DNA of 64,000 nt from Pseudoduganella danionis. GTDB taxonomy: Bacteria > Pseudomonadota > Gammaproteobacteria > Burkholderiales > Burkholderiaceae_D. Position numbers and translations under genes: made by a program. The notes beneath the pieces were generated by a model that was not told the DNA's origin, ran no database searches, and worked only from the letters and a program-made list of their open reading frames with translations. Shown here piece after piece: positions 24,708 to 33,244 of this stretch. The stretch covers positions 1-64,000 of the forward strand of contig NZ_WNKW01000009.1 of assembly GCF_009720775.1 (NCBI RefSeq), read 5' to 3'. How positions within the stretch are numbered: position 1 is the first letter of the stretch; each line of letters starts with the position of its first letter.

Positions 24708-26246
24708 TTAGATTGCCCGCTCACGGCCTTCCCAGTAGGGCGCGCGCAGTTCGCGTTTCAGGATTTTTCCTGCGGCGTTACGGGGAAAACTGCTGACCAG
24801 CGCAACAGCGCTGACTCGTTGATACCGTGCGGCAACGCGCACATTAATCCAGTCGCGTAATTGCTCGGGGGTGCAGACCTTGCCGAAGGTCTGTTTCATT
24901 TGCACCACAGCGAATGGCGTCTCGCCCCACTTCTCATCGGGCACGCCGAACACCACCACTTCGGCCACATCAGGGTGGGTCGCAATCACTTCTTCTATGT
25001 CGCGCGGATAGACCTTCACGCCGCCGCTATCGATCATGTCCTTCTTGCGGTCGACCAGATACAGATAGCCTTCCTCATCGATGCGGCCGATATCGCCCGA
25101 GTACAGCCAGCCATCGCGTATGGTCTGCGCCGTCAGTTCAGGCTGGCCGTAGTAGCCGGACATCAGCAGCGGCCCGCGCCCTGCTATCTCGCCGATCTCG
25201 CCCACCTCCGCTTCGCTGCCATCTTCGCGCACGATGCGCAGTTCGAAGAACGGCGGCGGCACGCCCACCGAACCCAGTTTGCGCGCCGTGTCGCGCCTAT
25301 CAAGCACGGTGATAAAACCTTCCGTCAATCCGTAAAGCTCATGCAGCCGCCCCGGCAGCAATGACTCGAGCGCCTGCTTGCGTGCCAGCGGCAACGGTGC
25401 ACCGAGCGACAGCACCACCTGCAATGAAAGCAGTTGAACGGGATCGAGATCGGGCAGATCAAGTATCGCAGCGATCTGCGAAGGCACCAGCATGGTGTGG
25501 GTGACTTTTTCGCGTGCCACCGTCGCCACGAAAGCACGCGCATCGAAAGCACCATGCAGCACATAGCGCGCGCCCTGCGCAAAGGCCGGCATCATCATCA
25601 CGTAGGCGCCATTGAAGACGATCGCGCCCGTGTGCAGCACTACCGATTCCGGCGTCAAACGGAAGATGCTGGCCATCAGCGCCGCATAATGGGCGCGCAC
25701 GCGATGTGTGAGCAGTATGCCTTTCGGCTGCCCCGTGGTGCCGCTGGTGTACATGATGTTGCACGGATGTTCGGGCGTGAAGTGCGGGCGCTGCTGCATG
25801 GCTGCGCAGCCCGCAACAAAGCCTGCATAACTGTGCGCGGCCGGCACTGCTGCAACGCACACCAGCCGCACCGGCACGCTCAGCGCAGCGATCGCTGCGC
25901 TCACGTCGGCCTGCGTCGCTTCGCTGGCAAACACGATCTTGGGTGCCGCATCCTGCAGCAGTGATTGCAGACCGCTGCATTGCAACAGCGGCGACAGCGG
26001 CACCGCCACCGCACCGAGATCGGCACAGGCCCAGTAGATGGTCAGCAGTTCCAGGCAGTTGCCCAGCACCGTGGCCACGCGGTCGCCCGGCTGCACACCG
26101 GCTTGCGCCATGGCCTGCGCCAGCTCGCCGCAGCGCGCCGCGAACTCGCGCCAGCTCAGGCGCTGCTCGCCAAATACCACCGCCACTGCTTCGGGCTGAT
26201 AGCGCGCATGGTGCGCAAGCAGGCCGGCAATACACAAGGCATCCAT
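24708..26246 (-). CDS. AMP-forming acyl-CoA synthetase
   Basis: A 512-residue class I adenylate-forming enzyme. The phosphate loop YTSGTTGQPKGILLTH (near residue 168), ELYGLTEG, YSGDIGRIDEEGYLYLVDRKKDMI and the catalytic Lys in NAAGKILKRELR are all intact. It activates a carboxylic acid to an acyl-adenylate and then to a CoA thioester. Aromatic, fatty or branched acids cannot be told apart by eye. It is the first gene of the run, divergent from the LysR gene across a 109-bp gap. A 163-bp space with no gene separates it from the TonB receptor gene. Confidence 0.9.
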   Translation of the reverse strand: MDALCIAGLLAHHARYQPEAVAVVFGEQRLSWREFAARCGELAQAMAQAGVQPGDRVATVLGNCLELLTIYWACADLGAVAVPLSPLLQCSGLQSLLQDAAPKIVFASEATQADVSAAIAALSVPVRLVCVAAVPAAHSYAGFVAGCAAMQQRPHFTPEHPCNIMYTSGTTGQPKGILLTHRVRAHYAALMASIFRLTPESVVLHTGAIVFNGAYVMMMPAFAQGARYVLHGAFDARAFVATVAREKVTHTMLVPSQIAAILDLPDLDPVQLLSLQVVLSLGAPLPLARKQALESLLPGRLHELYGLTEGFITVLDRRDTARKLGSVGVPPPFFELRIVREDGSEAEVGEIGEIAGRGPLLMSGYYGQPELTAQTIRDGWLYSGDIGRIDEEGYLYLVDRKKDMIDSGGVKVYPRDIEEVIATHPDVAEVVVFGVPDEKWGETPFAVVQMKQTFGKVCTPEQLRDWINVRVAARYQRVSAVALVSSFPRNAAGKILKRELRAPYWEGRERAI

Positions 26247-26329
26247 AACATCCTCAAGGTCGGGAATTCAATGTGTGCGGATTTTAGAGACAAGAAACCA
26301 CGGCGGAAACGGGAATTCTTGCCAACCCG

Positions 26330-26347
26330 TTGTGCGTTGTTGCACAA
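26330..26347. promoter_or_regulatory. Candidate LysR operator between the CoA-ligase and lysR genes
   Basis: TTGTGC-GTTGTT-GCACAA is a perfect 6-bp dyad with a 6-base centre, ending 8 bases before the lysR start. It matches the T-N11-A style of LysR recognition sites. Its position suits autoregulation and control of the divergent ligase operon. Confidence 0.5.
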
Positions 26348-26355
26348 TCAATCGC

Positions 26356-27315
26356 ATGAATAAACTGCCCGAGTGGACTGACCTGCGCTACTTTCTGGAG
26401 CTGGCCCGTGCCGGCACCCTGACGGGCGCTGCGCGCCGGCTCGCGGTCGACCACACCACTGTGGCGCGCCGCATACAGCGGCTGGAACACGAATTCGGCA
26501 CGCCGCTGTTCGACCACCGGCGCGAAGGCTATGAACTCACCGAGCAGGGCCGCGCACTGGTACCCCATGCGGAGCTGATGGAAACGGCGGCCATGTCCGC
26601 GCTCGAACAACTGGCCGGCAAAATGCAGGGCGCACGCGGCGTGGTACGGCTAGGATCGCCCGAACTACTGGGCTCCGTGCTGGTGGCGCCGCGCGTGCAG
26701 GAGCTGGTGACCGTCAATCCCGAACTGCATCTCGATCTGCTGCTGCTGCCGCGTTTCGCCAATCTGGCCAACCGCGAGGCAGACCTCAGCATCACGCTGG
26801 ACGCACCGGAAACGGGGCGCTACATGGTCACGCGCCTGAGCTGCTTCCGCTACTACCTGTTCGGCTCGCGCAGCTATCTGGCCAAGTTCGCGCCCATCAC
26901 GCGCAAGGAAGATCTGGCCGAACACCTGTTCATCGACTACGTGCAGACGCAGTTGATGAGCACAGGTTTGAACTATCTGGATGAAATCGGCATCGTGCCT
27001 AAGCGGCGCTTCTGCGCCACCGGCATGCTGGCCCAGTGCGAAGCAGCCAATGCCGGCATAGGGCTGGTGATGGCGCCGCCGTATGCAGCGCGCAAATATC
27101 CGGATCTGGTGCCGGTGCTGCCCGATATCGTGTATGCCCACCGCACCTTATGGCTGGTCGCACCGTCCGACCTGTATGGCCAGAAGCGCGTACGTACCGT
27201 GTGGGACTGGCTGCGTGCCACGGTGGAAAGCCAGAAGGACCAGCTATTCCTGCCGTCGCACTACACCCAGCAGATGATAGAGCCACGCATGGAGCCGGTG
27301 GCCATCAACGTCTAG
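26356..27315 (+). CDS. LysR-family transcriptional regulator
   Basis: 319 residues. The N-terminal winged helix reads DLRYFLELARAGTLTGAARRLAVDHTTVARRIQRLE, with LTEQGRALVPHAE ending the DNA-binding domain. A periplasmic-binding-like effector domain follows from about residue 90. ATG 26356 was preferred over a start 81 bases upstream, which would run through the operator. The gene is divergent from the acyl-CoA synthetase run and is the obvious local regulator. The inducer would be the imported acid or its CoA ester, by analogy with the family. Confidence 0.9.
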   Translation: MNKLPEWTDLRYFLELARAGTLTGAARRLAVDHTTVARRIQRLEHEFGTPLFDHRREGYELTEQGRALVPHAELMETAAMSALEQLAGKMQGARGVVRLGSPELLGSVLVAPRVQELVTVNPELHLDLLLLPRFANLANREADLSITLDAPETGRYMVTRLSCFRYYLFGSRSYLAKFAPITRKEDLAEHLFIDYVQTQLMSTGLNYLDEIGIVPKRRFCATGMLAQCEAANAGIGLVMAPPYAARKYPDLVPVLPDIVYAHRTLWLVAPSDLYGQKRVRTVWDWLRATVESQKDQLFLPSHYTQQMIEPRMEPVAINV

Positions 27316-27325
27316 CCAGCACCAG

Positions 27326-27351
27326 CCGGATAGGCTAGCTAGCCTATCCGG
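27326..27351. terminator. Perfect 26-bp palindrome between convergent lysR and astE
   Basis: CCGGATAGGCTAG joined to its exact complement, with no loop. It overlaps the last codons and stop of astE and starts 11 bp after the lysR stop. It has no T-run, so it may act as an mRNA 3'-end hairpin or a weak bidirectional terminator rather than a classical one. CTAG occurs twice. Confidence 0.6.
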
Positions 27352-28382
27352 TGCACCATCAGGCCGGCGCGCAAGCCCACCCGCACATCGGGATTCGGGA
27401 ACACCACCAGCTCTTCCGGATACTGCACCGTGTAGACGGTGTCGCCATCGCGCGCAATCTCTTCGCCCTGACGCATGGCCGTGAAGTTATGCGTCTCGCG
27501 CCCAAAGGCCATGCGGAAGTTGTCGCTCAGTTTGATGATCTGGCGTGCCGTGGCAAAGATATGCGGCTGGCGTGCCTGCGTGGCTGGCGCCACACCGCGC
27601 AGCAGCGCATCGAGCGCCGCCGAGGCATCGGCGAACTGGCCGATGTCGTTGTTGCCCAGCGTGCCGATACGTCCCAGTTCGATCGTCGTACCTGCCGCCT
27701 GATGGTATTCGGCCGAGTAGTAGCTATACGTGCCCACCGACGCCGGATTCATGATGACAGCGCCCACACCGGCATGTCCGAGCCAGTGCAGCAGTTGCTG
27801 GCGCGGCTGATCGGCGATCAGTTCCGGCACGATGGCAAATGCCGGATACACGGAAGGCCGGATGGCCGTGTGCAGATCGAGGTGCCAGCGCACCGGGCCA
27901 GCGCTGTGGAAGAAATCGCTGGTAGCGGCCACCATCACATCGGCACGCGCCGCTTCGGCGGTTCCGGCCAGCGTACCGCGCTCGGTGCGGAACATGCGGT
28001 TCAAGTCCGCATCGATAAAGCGCTTACCGGCGCGAATCGCATCGATATTCCCCACGCACAGCATCAGATCGACTGCCAGCGCAGCCGGTTGATCCGCCAC
28101 ATCGAGCGATAGCTGATCGAGCAGATAGGCCAGCACTTCAATCGGTCCCGTCTCGTCGCCATGCACGCCCACCGACAGCACCACGGCAGGGCGCGGCGCA
28201 GAGGCGGAGCCGCCGGATGAAACACTGGCCGCAGTATCTGCAGCGCGCTGGATGGTGAGGATGCCGTCCGCCGGCTGGCCGACGGCATATCCGGCAGCAG
28301 TGAAACGCTGCGCGACCACGCTGAAATCCGCCTCAGCGAGAGCGCGCACTGCTGCTGGCAGTGCAGTACTGATCTGACTCAT
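27339..28382 (-). CDS. astE: Succinylglutamate desuccinylase
   Basis: A 347-residue zinc enzyme for the last step of the AST pathway: N-succinylglutamate to glutamate plus succinate. Zinc ligands are H74 and E77 (VGVHGDETG) and H167 (WHLDLHTAI). The general-base region ELGRIGTLG also fits. A Ser/Gly/Ala insert near residues 53-64 is probably a surface loop. ATG 28382 lies 16 bp after the glutamate dehydrogenase stop; the upstream in-frame sequence overlaps that gene and was rejected. It is the last gene of the arginine operon. Confidence 0.93.
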   Translation of the reverse strand: MSQISTALPAAVRALAEADFSVVAQRFTAAGYAVGQPADGILTIQRAADTAASVSSGGSASAPRPAVVLSVGVHGDETGPIEVLAYLLDQLSLDVADQPAALAVDLMLCVGNIDAIRAGKRFIDADLNRMFRTERGTLAGTAEAARADVMVAATSDFFHSAGPVRWHLDLHTAIRPSVYPAFAIVPELIADQPRQQLLHWLGHAGVGAVIMNPASVGTYSYYSAEYHQAAGTTIELGRIGTLGNNDIGQFADASAALDALLRGVAPATQARQPHIFATARQIIKLSDNFRMAFGRETHNFTAMRQGEEIARDGDTVYTVQYPEELVVFPNPDVRVGLRAGLMVHRIG

Positions 28383-28398
28383 TGCACCTGCCTTAGCC

Positions 28399-31300
28399 TT
28401 AAGCTGCCAGCGGGGTGGCCGTCGCTTCCGACAGCGCCCACACATCCAGCATGGCCTGTTCCAGATCGCTGGCCAGCGCGAAGCCGGACAGGTCCAGCGC
28501 ATTCACCACCAGCTCGACCGCTTCGGCCGGGCTATGGCTGCTATCGGCATGCTTGAGCACCTGTGCCAGCAAACGCTGCTGGGTACGACGCAGCGCGTTC
28601 TGTGCATAGCTGCGCAGCTGTTCCTGCGAACGGTTCAGTGCTGGCAGCTTGAGGCCGCGTTCCAGCGTATCGATGCCCACCTGTGCACGCAGCGCCATGC
28701 CCACCTGCACAAAGGCTGGCAAGTCCATGCCTTGCGGACGTTTCACCGCCAGCGCAGCAAACACGAAGGCAGCGATGGCTTCGATGCCATCCACAGCCTG
28801 CCATGCCTGCACGAATTCGGCACGCAGACCCGCCGTAGCTTCCGCATCAGCCGAACCATCGGCCGCACCGATCTTGGCCAGCGTTTCCGGCTGGGCGAAC
28901 AGCTTGCTCAGTTCCGCCACGCCGGCACGCAGCTGGTCGGCTGGCACAGCCAGCACGCCTTCGATCACGGCCTTCTGCAGCACGCGAGTACGGCCATCGA
29001 CCTTGATCGACACGGCACGTGGAATTTTCAGCGCATCGGCATCGAGCGTATTGAATACTGGTGCCAGATTCAGCGCCGACCATGCCTGACCCCATGCCAG
29101 AATCACGTCGGACTCGCTCACGCCATGTTCGGCAGCGACCTGACGCAGCATCAGCGGACCACAGCGGTTGACCGATTCGTTCGCCAGCACGGTCGCCAGA
29201 ATGGCGTTGGCCAGCGGGTGGGCCAGCGCAGAGCGGGTGGCTACCAGCAGATCAGGGAAGTAAGGCGTGAGCACGGATTCGGCCCAGCCCAGATCCGTCA
29301 GCGGCAGCGCCGACAGGATACGCTTGTAGCGGTTCTTCACGTTTGCGATCACCACTGCCAGTTCCGGCGTGGTCAGGCCGCGGCCATCAGCCTTGCGGCG
29401 TGCCAGTTCGGCTACCGATGGCAGCTGTTCCAGTTCACGCGACAGCGCGCCCTCTTCTTCCAGACTAGCGATCAGCGCAGCGTAGCCATCCTGTACGCCG
29501 GCATCGCCCTGTGCCTGGGCTTCGCGCACCAGCAACTGGGTCTGCAGCGTGTTATCGCGCAGTACCAGACGTTCGATATCAGCCGTCATGTCGTTCAGCA
29601 CGCGGTTACGGTCAGCTTCGCTGAGCTGGCCCGCATTCATTTCCACGTCCAGCCACATCTTCGCGTTCACTTCGTGGTCGGAGCAATCCACACCGGCCGA
29701 GTTATCGATCGCATCGGTGAAGATGCGGCCACCCGTCAGTGCAAACTCGATCCGGCCAGCCTGCGTGGCACCGAGGTTGCCGCCTTCCGTTACCACTTTG
29801 CAGCGCAGCTGATTACCATCGACACGGATATTGTCGTTGGCACGGTCTTTCACCTGTGCGTGGGTTTCAGTAGAAGCCTTGATGTAGGTACCGATACCGC
29901 CGTTGTAGAACAGATCGACCGGCGCTTTGAGGATGCGGTGCATCAGTTCTTCCGGTGCCAGCGCGCTTTCTTCGATATCCAGCACGGCGCGGATTTCTGG
30001 CGACAGTTCGATCGAACGGGCGCTACGTGGATACACGCCGCCGCCAGCCGAGATCAGATCCTTGCTGTAGTCTTCCCACGACGAGCGTGGCAGCGCAAAC
30101 ATGCGGGCACGTTCGTTGAACGATTTTTCCATGTCCGGATTCGGATCGAGGAAGATGTGGCGGTGATCGAAGGCCGCCACGATTTTCAGTTTGCGCGACA
30201 GCAGCGCGCCGTTACCGAACACGTCACCCGACATATCGCCCACACCCACCATGGTGACTGGCTCGGCGTGGATATCGTGATCCATTTCGTAGAAGTGACG
30301 CTTCACCGCCTCGAATGCGCCCTTGGCGGTGATACCCATTTTCTTGTGGTCGTAACCGTTCGAGCCGCCCGAAGCGAATGCATCACCGAGCCAGAAGCCG
30401 CGCTGCACGGCGATGCCGTTGGCGATGTCGGAGAAGGTTGCCGTGCCTTTGTCGGCCGCCACCACCAGATACGGGTCGTTGCCGTCGTAGCACACGGTAT
30501 CGGCCGGCGGTACGATCTTGCCCAGCACGCGGTTGTCGGTCACTTCCAGCAGGCTGGCGATGAACAGACGGTAGACGGCTTCGCCTTCTGCCGCGATGGT
30601 TTCACGCACAGCGTCTTTCGGCATTTGCTTGCAGACGAAACCGCCCTTGGCACCGGCCGGCACGATCACGGCGTTCTTCACCATCTGCGCTTTCACCAGA
30701 CCCAGCACCTCGGTGCGATAGTCTTCCATACGGTCGGACCAGCGCAGACCGCCACGGGCCACAGGGCCGCCGCGCAGGTGCACGCCTTCGAAGCGACGCG
30801 AGAACACGAAGATTTCACGGAACGGACGTGGTTCCGGCACCAGCGCCAGATTGCTGGTATCGAATTTGAAGATGATCTTGTCGCCCTGCTGGCTGTTCTG
30901 GAAGTAGTTGGTACGTACGGTGGCGCCCATCAGGTCAGCCATGGCGCCCAGCACTTCTTCGCTGTCGGCGTGGTTGATCGCTGGCAGGCGGCTCTTGATG
31001 GCGGCCAGCGTTTCCAGCGCCGCAGCGCGGGTGGCTTCGTCATTGGCAGGATCAAAGCGCTGCAGGAATGCATCCACCAGCTGCTTGACCACCACCGGCT
31101 GCTTGCGCAGGGTTTCAGCAATGTAGCGCACCGAGAAACGGCTGCCGGTCTGGCGCCAGTAGCTCATGTAGGCACGCACCAGCTGGATGTGGCGCACGCT
31201 CAGGCCACCGAGTACCACCAGACCATTCAGGCGGCCATCTTCGGCTTCGTTGTTCAGCAGTGCAGCCAGCAGTTCTTCCGTCACACCGACGATGCCGTCG

Positions 31301-33102
31301 TGTGCCAGCGCTTCGGCGCTGGCAGCATCGACCGCCAGACTGGTGACGTAGTGGCGCTGGCCATCCACGCGCAGCGCGTGGGTCTGTTCACGGTCCACCA
31401 GCACACCGGCGTTATGCAGTGCCGGCAGTATCGCCGACAGGGCTGGTACGCGCTCTACCGAATACAGGCGGATGGTGGTGCCGCTGGCGGCGATCTGCAC
31501 GCGCACGTTGACGCGGTTCATATCGCTGCGGCGCAGGATCACGCCCAGATCGAGGAAGGCTGCCTGCGGCGTGGTGGTGGCCACATAATCGACCGGCAGC
31601 GTGGCGCACATGCGGCGCAGGCTGGCGCGCAGCGCCACGTCGGCCACAGCGTCGGCCTGCGCCGAGAACTGGTCATGCCAGCCGTCCAGCACGGACAGCA
31701 GCGGTTGCTGGATATCGCTTTCCAGATCGAGCGGATAACGGGCAGCGTGCGCGATCAGATACACGCGGGCCAGCGGGCCATCGGCCACCAGCGTCTGCGA
31801 GCTGACATGGCTGGCGCCGGAGCTGGCTTGCAGTGCCTTGGCCAGCGCCGAAGCCACACTGGCGCTGTAGCGCTCGCGCGGCAGATACACCAGCACGTTC
31901 AGGTGGCGTGCGTACACGTCGCGGCGGGCAAACACTTTGGTACGGGGCTGCTTGTACAGCGACACCACGGCGCCGCACACTTCGGCCAGCCACTCGGTTT
32001 CCGCTTCCAGCGCTTCGGTACGCGGCAGCGATTCCAGAATCTCGATAAATTTCTCGGCGCGGAAGCCTTCCTGACGCACACCGGCAATGCTCAGCACCTT
32101 GGCGACGCGGCCACGGGCGAACGGCAGACGGTTCAACGGGGTGGCGGTAGCGGCGCGGGTGAACAGGCCGACGAAGCAGTATTCACCCAGAATCGCGCCT
32201 TGCGCATCCGTGTGGCGCACACCGATGAAGTCCAGCTGCTGCTCGCGGTGCAGCGTGCCTTCCACGTCGGCCTTGACGATGGACAGCGCGTTGGCGCGTT
32301 TCGACAGCGTGTCGAAGTCGCCCGGAATGTTTGCCAGACAGGTGCCGTAGACAGGATGCGAAGTATCCTGCAGCACGCCGATACGGCTAGGGATATCGCG
32401 TTCCAGTTCGCGCACACCGGCTTTTACCTGATAGTAGGCATAGCCAAAAGGCTCGAAGCCTTCGGTACGGGCCCAGTCGAGGAAGGCAGCGACTTCCTTG
32501 CCTTCTTCACTTTGCGCAGCCGCTTCGGCGCCAATGCGCTCGAAGTGGGCCAGCATGGCGGCCGTATCGCGGCGCACCACGGCAGCATCGCGCGACACCA
32601 TTTCCAGACGCTCGACCAGCATGCCCAGTTCCGCATCCGGCAGGTCTTCCGTCAGCAGGCACAGTACATACGATTCCAGCTTGTCGCCGCTCTGGCCCAC
32701 GGCCGTCACCGCGCCATCGGCATTGCGGCCAACTGCCAGCACGCCGTTCAGTACCGCATTCACGCCCACGCGCAGTTTGCGCGCTGCCATCACGATCGAA
32801 TCGACCAGATACGGCATGTCGTCATTCAGGATCAGCAGCGCAGTGGCCATGCCGCCGCGGCCATCGTCGTAGCGCAGGCGCGCAATCTGCGCAGCGCTGC
32901 CGCGACGCTGGGAAGCCTGCGTGAAACCATCCCACAATACCGGCGCCAGACTGGCAGGCGCAGTGCCGGCCAGATCTTCATCGTCCAGTGCACCGAGCCA
33001 GGCGCTGATCAGCGCAACAACGTGGCTGCTGCCGGCAGCAGGCTGGCGGGCATTTACCAGTTCCAGGGTCTGTGCACGCAGGTCTTGTGACATTTGTTTC
33101 AT
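28399..33102 (-). CDS. gdhB: NAD-specific glutamate dehydrogenase, large (about 180 kDa) type
   Basis: A 1567-residue enzyme converting glutamate to 2-oxoglutarate and ammonia with NAD. The N-terminal 700 residues carry ACT-like regulatory segments. The catalytic core follows: GGLRWSDRMEDYRTEVLGLV (near residue 785), the Lys-containing VIVPAGAKGGFVCK, then NAD-domain sequence such as VTMVGVGDMSGDVFGNG. Size matches the GdhB class of Pseudomonas and Burkholderiales. GGAGAAGC precedes ATG 33102. The gene sits between astB and astE, directly consuming the pathway's glutamate. In Pseudomonas gdhB is arginine-inducible but located apart from the aru operon, so this placement is notable. Confidence 0.95.
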   Translation of the reverse strand: MKQMSQDLRAQTLELVNARQPAAGSSHVVALISAWLGALDDEDLAGTAPASLAPVLWDGFTQASQRRGSAAQIARLRYDDGRGGMATALLILNDDMPYLVDSIVMAARKLRVGVNAVLNGVLAVGRNADGAVTAVGQSGDKLESYVLCLLTEDLPDAELGMLVERLEMVSRDAAVVRRDTAAMLAHFERIGAEAAAQSEEGKEVAAFLDWARTEGFEPFGYAYYQVKAGVRELERDIPSRIGVLQDTSHPVYGTCLANIPGDFDTLSKRANALSIVKADVEGTLHREQQLDFIGVRHTDAQGAILGEYCFVGLFTRAATATPLNRLPFARGRVAKVLSIAGVRQEGFRAEKFIEILESLPRTEALEAETEWLAEVCGAVVSLYKQPRTKVFARRDVYARHLNVLVYLPRERYSASVASALAKALQASSGASHVSSQTLVADGPLARVYLIAHAARYPLDLESDIQQPLLSVLDGWHDQFSAQADAVADVALRASLRRMCATLPVDYVATTTPQAAFLDLGVILRRSDMNRVNVRVQIAASGTTIRLYSVERVPALSAILPALHNAGVLVDREQTHALRVDGQRHYVTSLAVDAASAEALAHDGIVGVTEELLAALLNNEAEDGRLNGLVVLGGLSVRHIQLVRAYMSYWRQTGSRFSVRYIAETLRKQPVVVKQLVDAFLQRFDPANDEATRAAALETLAAIKSRLPAINHADSEEVLGAMADLMGATVRTNYFQNSQQGDKIIFKFDTSNLALVPEPRPFREIFVFSRRFEGVHLRGGPVARGGLRWSDRMEDYRTEVLGLVKAQMVKNAVIVPAGAKGGFVCKQMPKDAVRETIAAEGEAVYRLFIASLLEVTDNRVLGKIVPPADTVCYDGNDPYLVVAADKGTATFSDIANGIAVQRGFWLGDAFASGGSNGYDHKKMGITAKGAFEAVKRHFYEMDHDIHAEPVTMVGVGDMSGDVFGNGALLSRKLKIVAAFDHRHIFLDPNPDMEKSFNERARMFALPRSSWEDYSKDLISAGGGVYPRSARSIELSPEIRAVLDIEESALAPEELMHRILKAPVDLFYNGGIGTYIKASTETHAQVKDRANDNIRVDGNQLRCKVVTEGGNLGATQAGRIEFALTGGRIFTDAIDNSAGVDCSDHEVNAKMWLDVEMNAGQLSEADRNRVLNDMTADIERLVLRDNTLQTQLLVREAQAQGDAGVQDGYAALIASLEEEGALSRELEQLPSVAELARRKADGRGLTTPELAVVIANVKNRYKRILSALPLTDLGWAESVLTPYFPDLLVATRSALAHPLANAILATVLANESVNRCGPLMLRQVAAEHGVSESDVILAWGQAWSALNLAPVFNTLDADALKIPRAVSIKVDGRTRVLQKAVIEGVLAVPADQLRAGVAELSKLFAQPETLAKIGAADGSADAEATAGLRAEFVQAWQAVDGIEAIAAFVFAALAVKRPQGMDLPAFVQVGMALRAQVGIDTLERGLKLPALNRSQEQLRSYAQNALRRTQQRLLAQVLKHADSSHSPAEAVELVVNALDLSGFALASDLEQAMLDVWALSEATATPLAA

Positions 33103-33178
33103 TGTTGCTTCTCCAATACGTTATGAGTATTTTTGCTTGCAGGACCGCGCCGGCTTGTGGCTGCGCGGCCGTGGTTGA

Positions 33179-33207
33179 ATTAAAAACCTAGCCTCATTAA
33201 ACACCAA
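33179..33207 (-). promoter_or_regulatory. Possible internal promoter for the glutamate dehydrogenase gene
   Basis: On the minus strand TTGGTG (33207-33202) and TTTAAT (33184-33179) are 17 bp apart in the 142-bp astB-gdh gap. A hairpin AGACAGG/CCTGTCT (33224-33245) lies upstream, overlapping the astB stop, and may attenuate read-through. The -35 is a poor match. Confidence 0.3.
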
Positions 33208-33244
33208 ATAGGCGTCAAATGTTAGACAGGAGCAATACCCTGTC

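Noticed and set aside
15916..24796. Long plus-strand open frames opposite the LIV transporter and TonB receptor genes
   Set aside because: They mirror real minus-strand genes, have low-complexity His/Gln/Arg composition, and lack ribosome sites.
28534..33090. A plus-strand open frame of about 1518 codons
   Set aside because: It lies exactly antisense to the well-supported glutamate dehydrogenase gene, is rich in His, Gln and Arg, and has no recognisable domain. It is a shadow of biased codon use.
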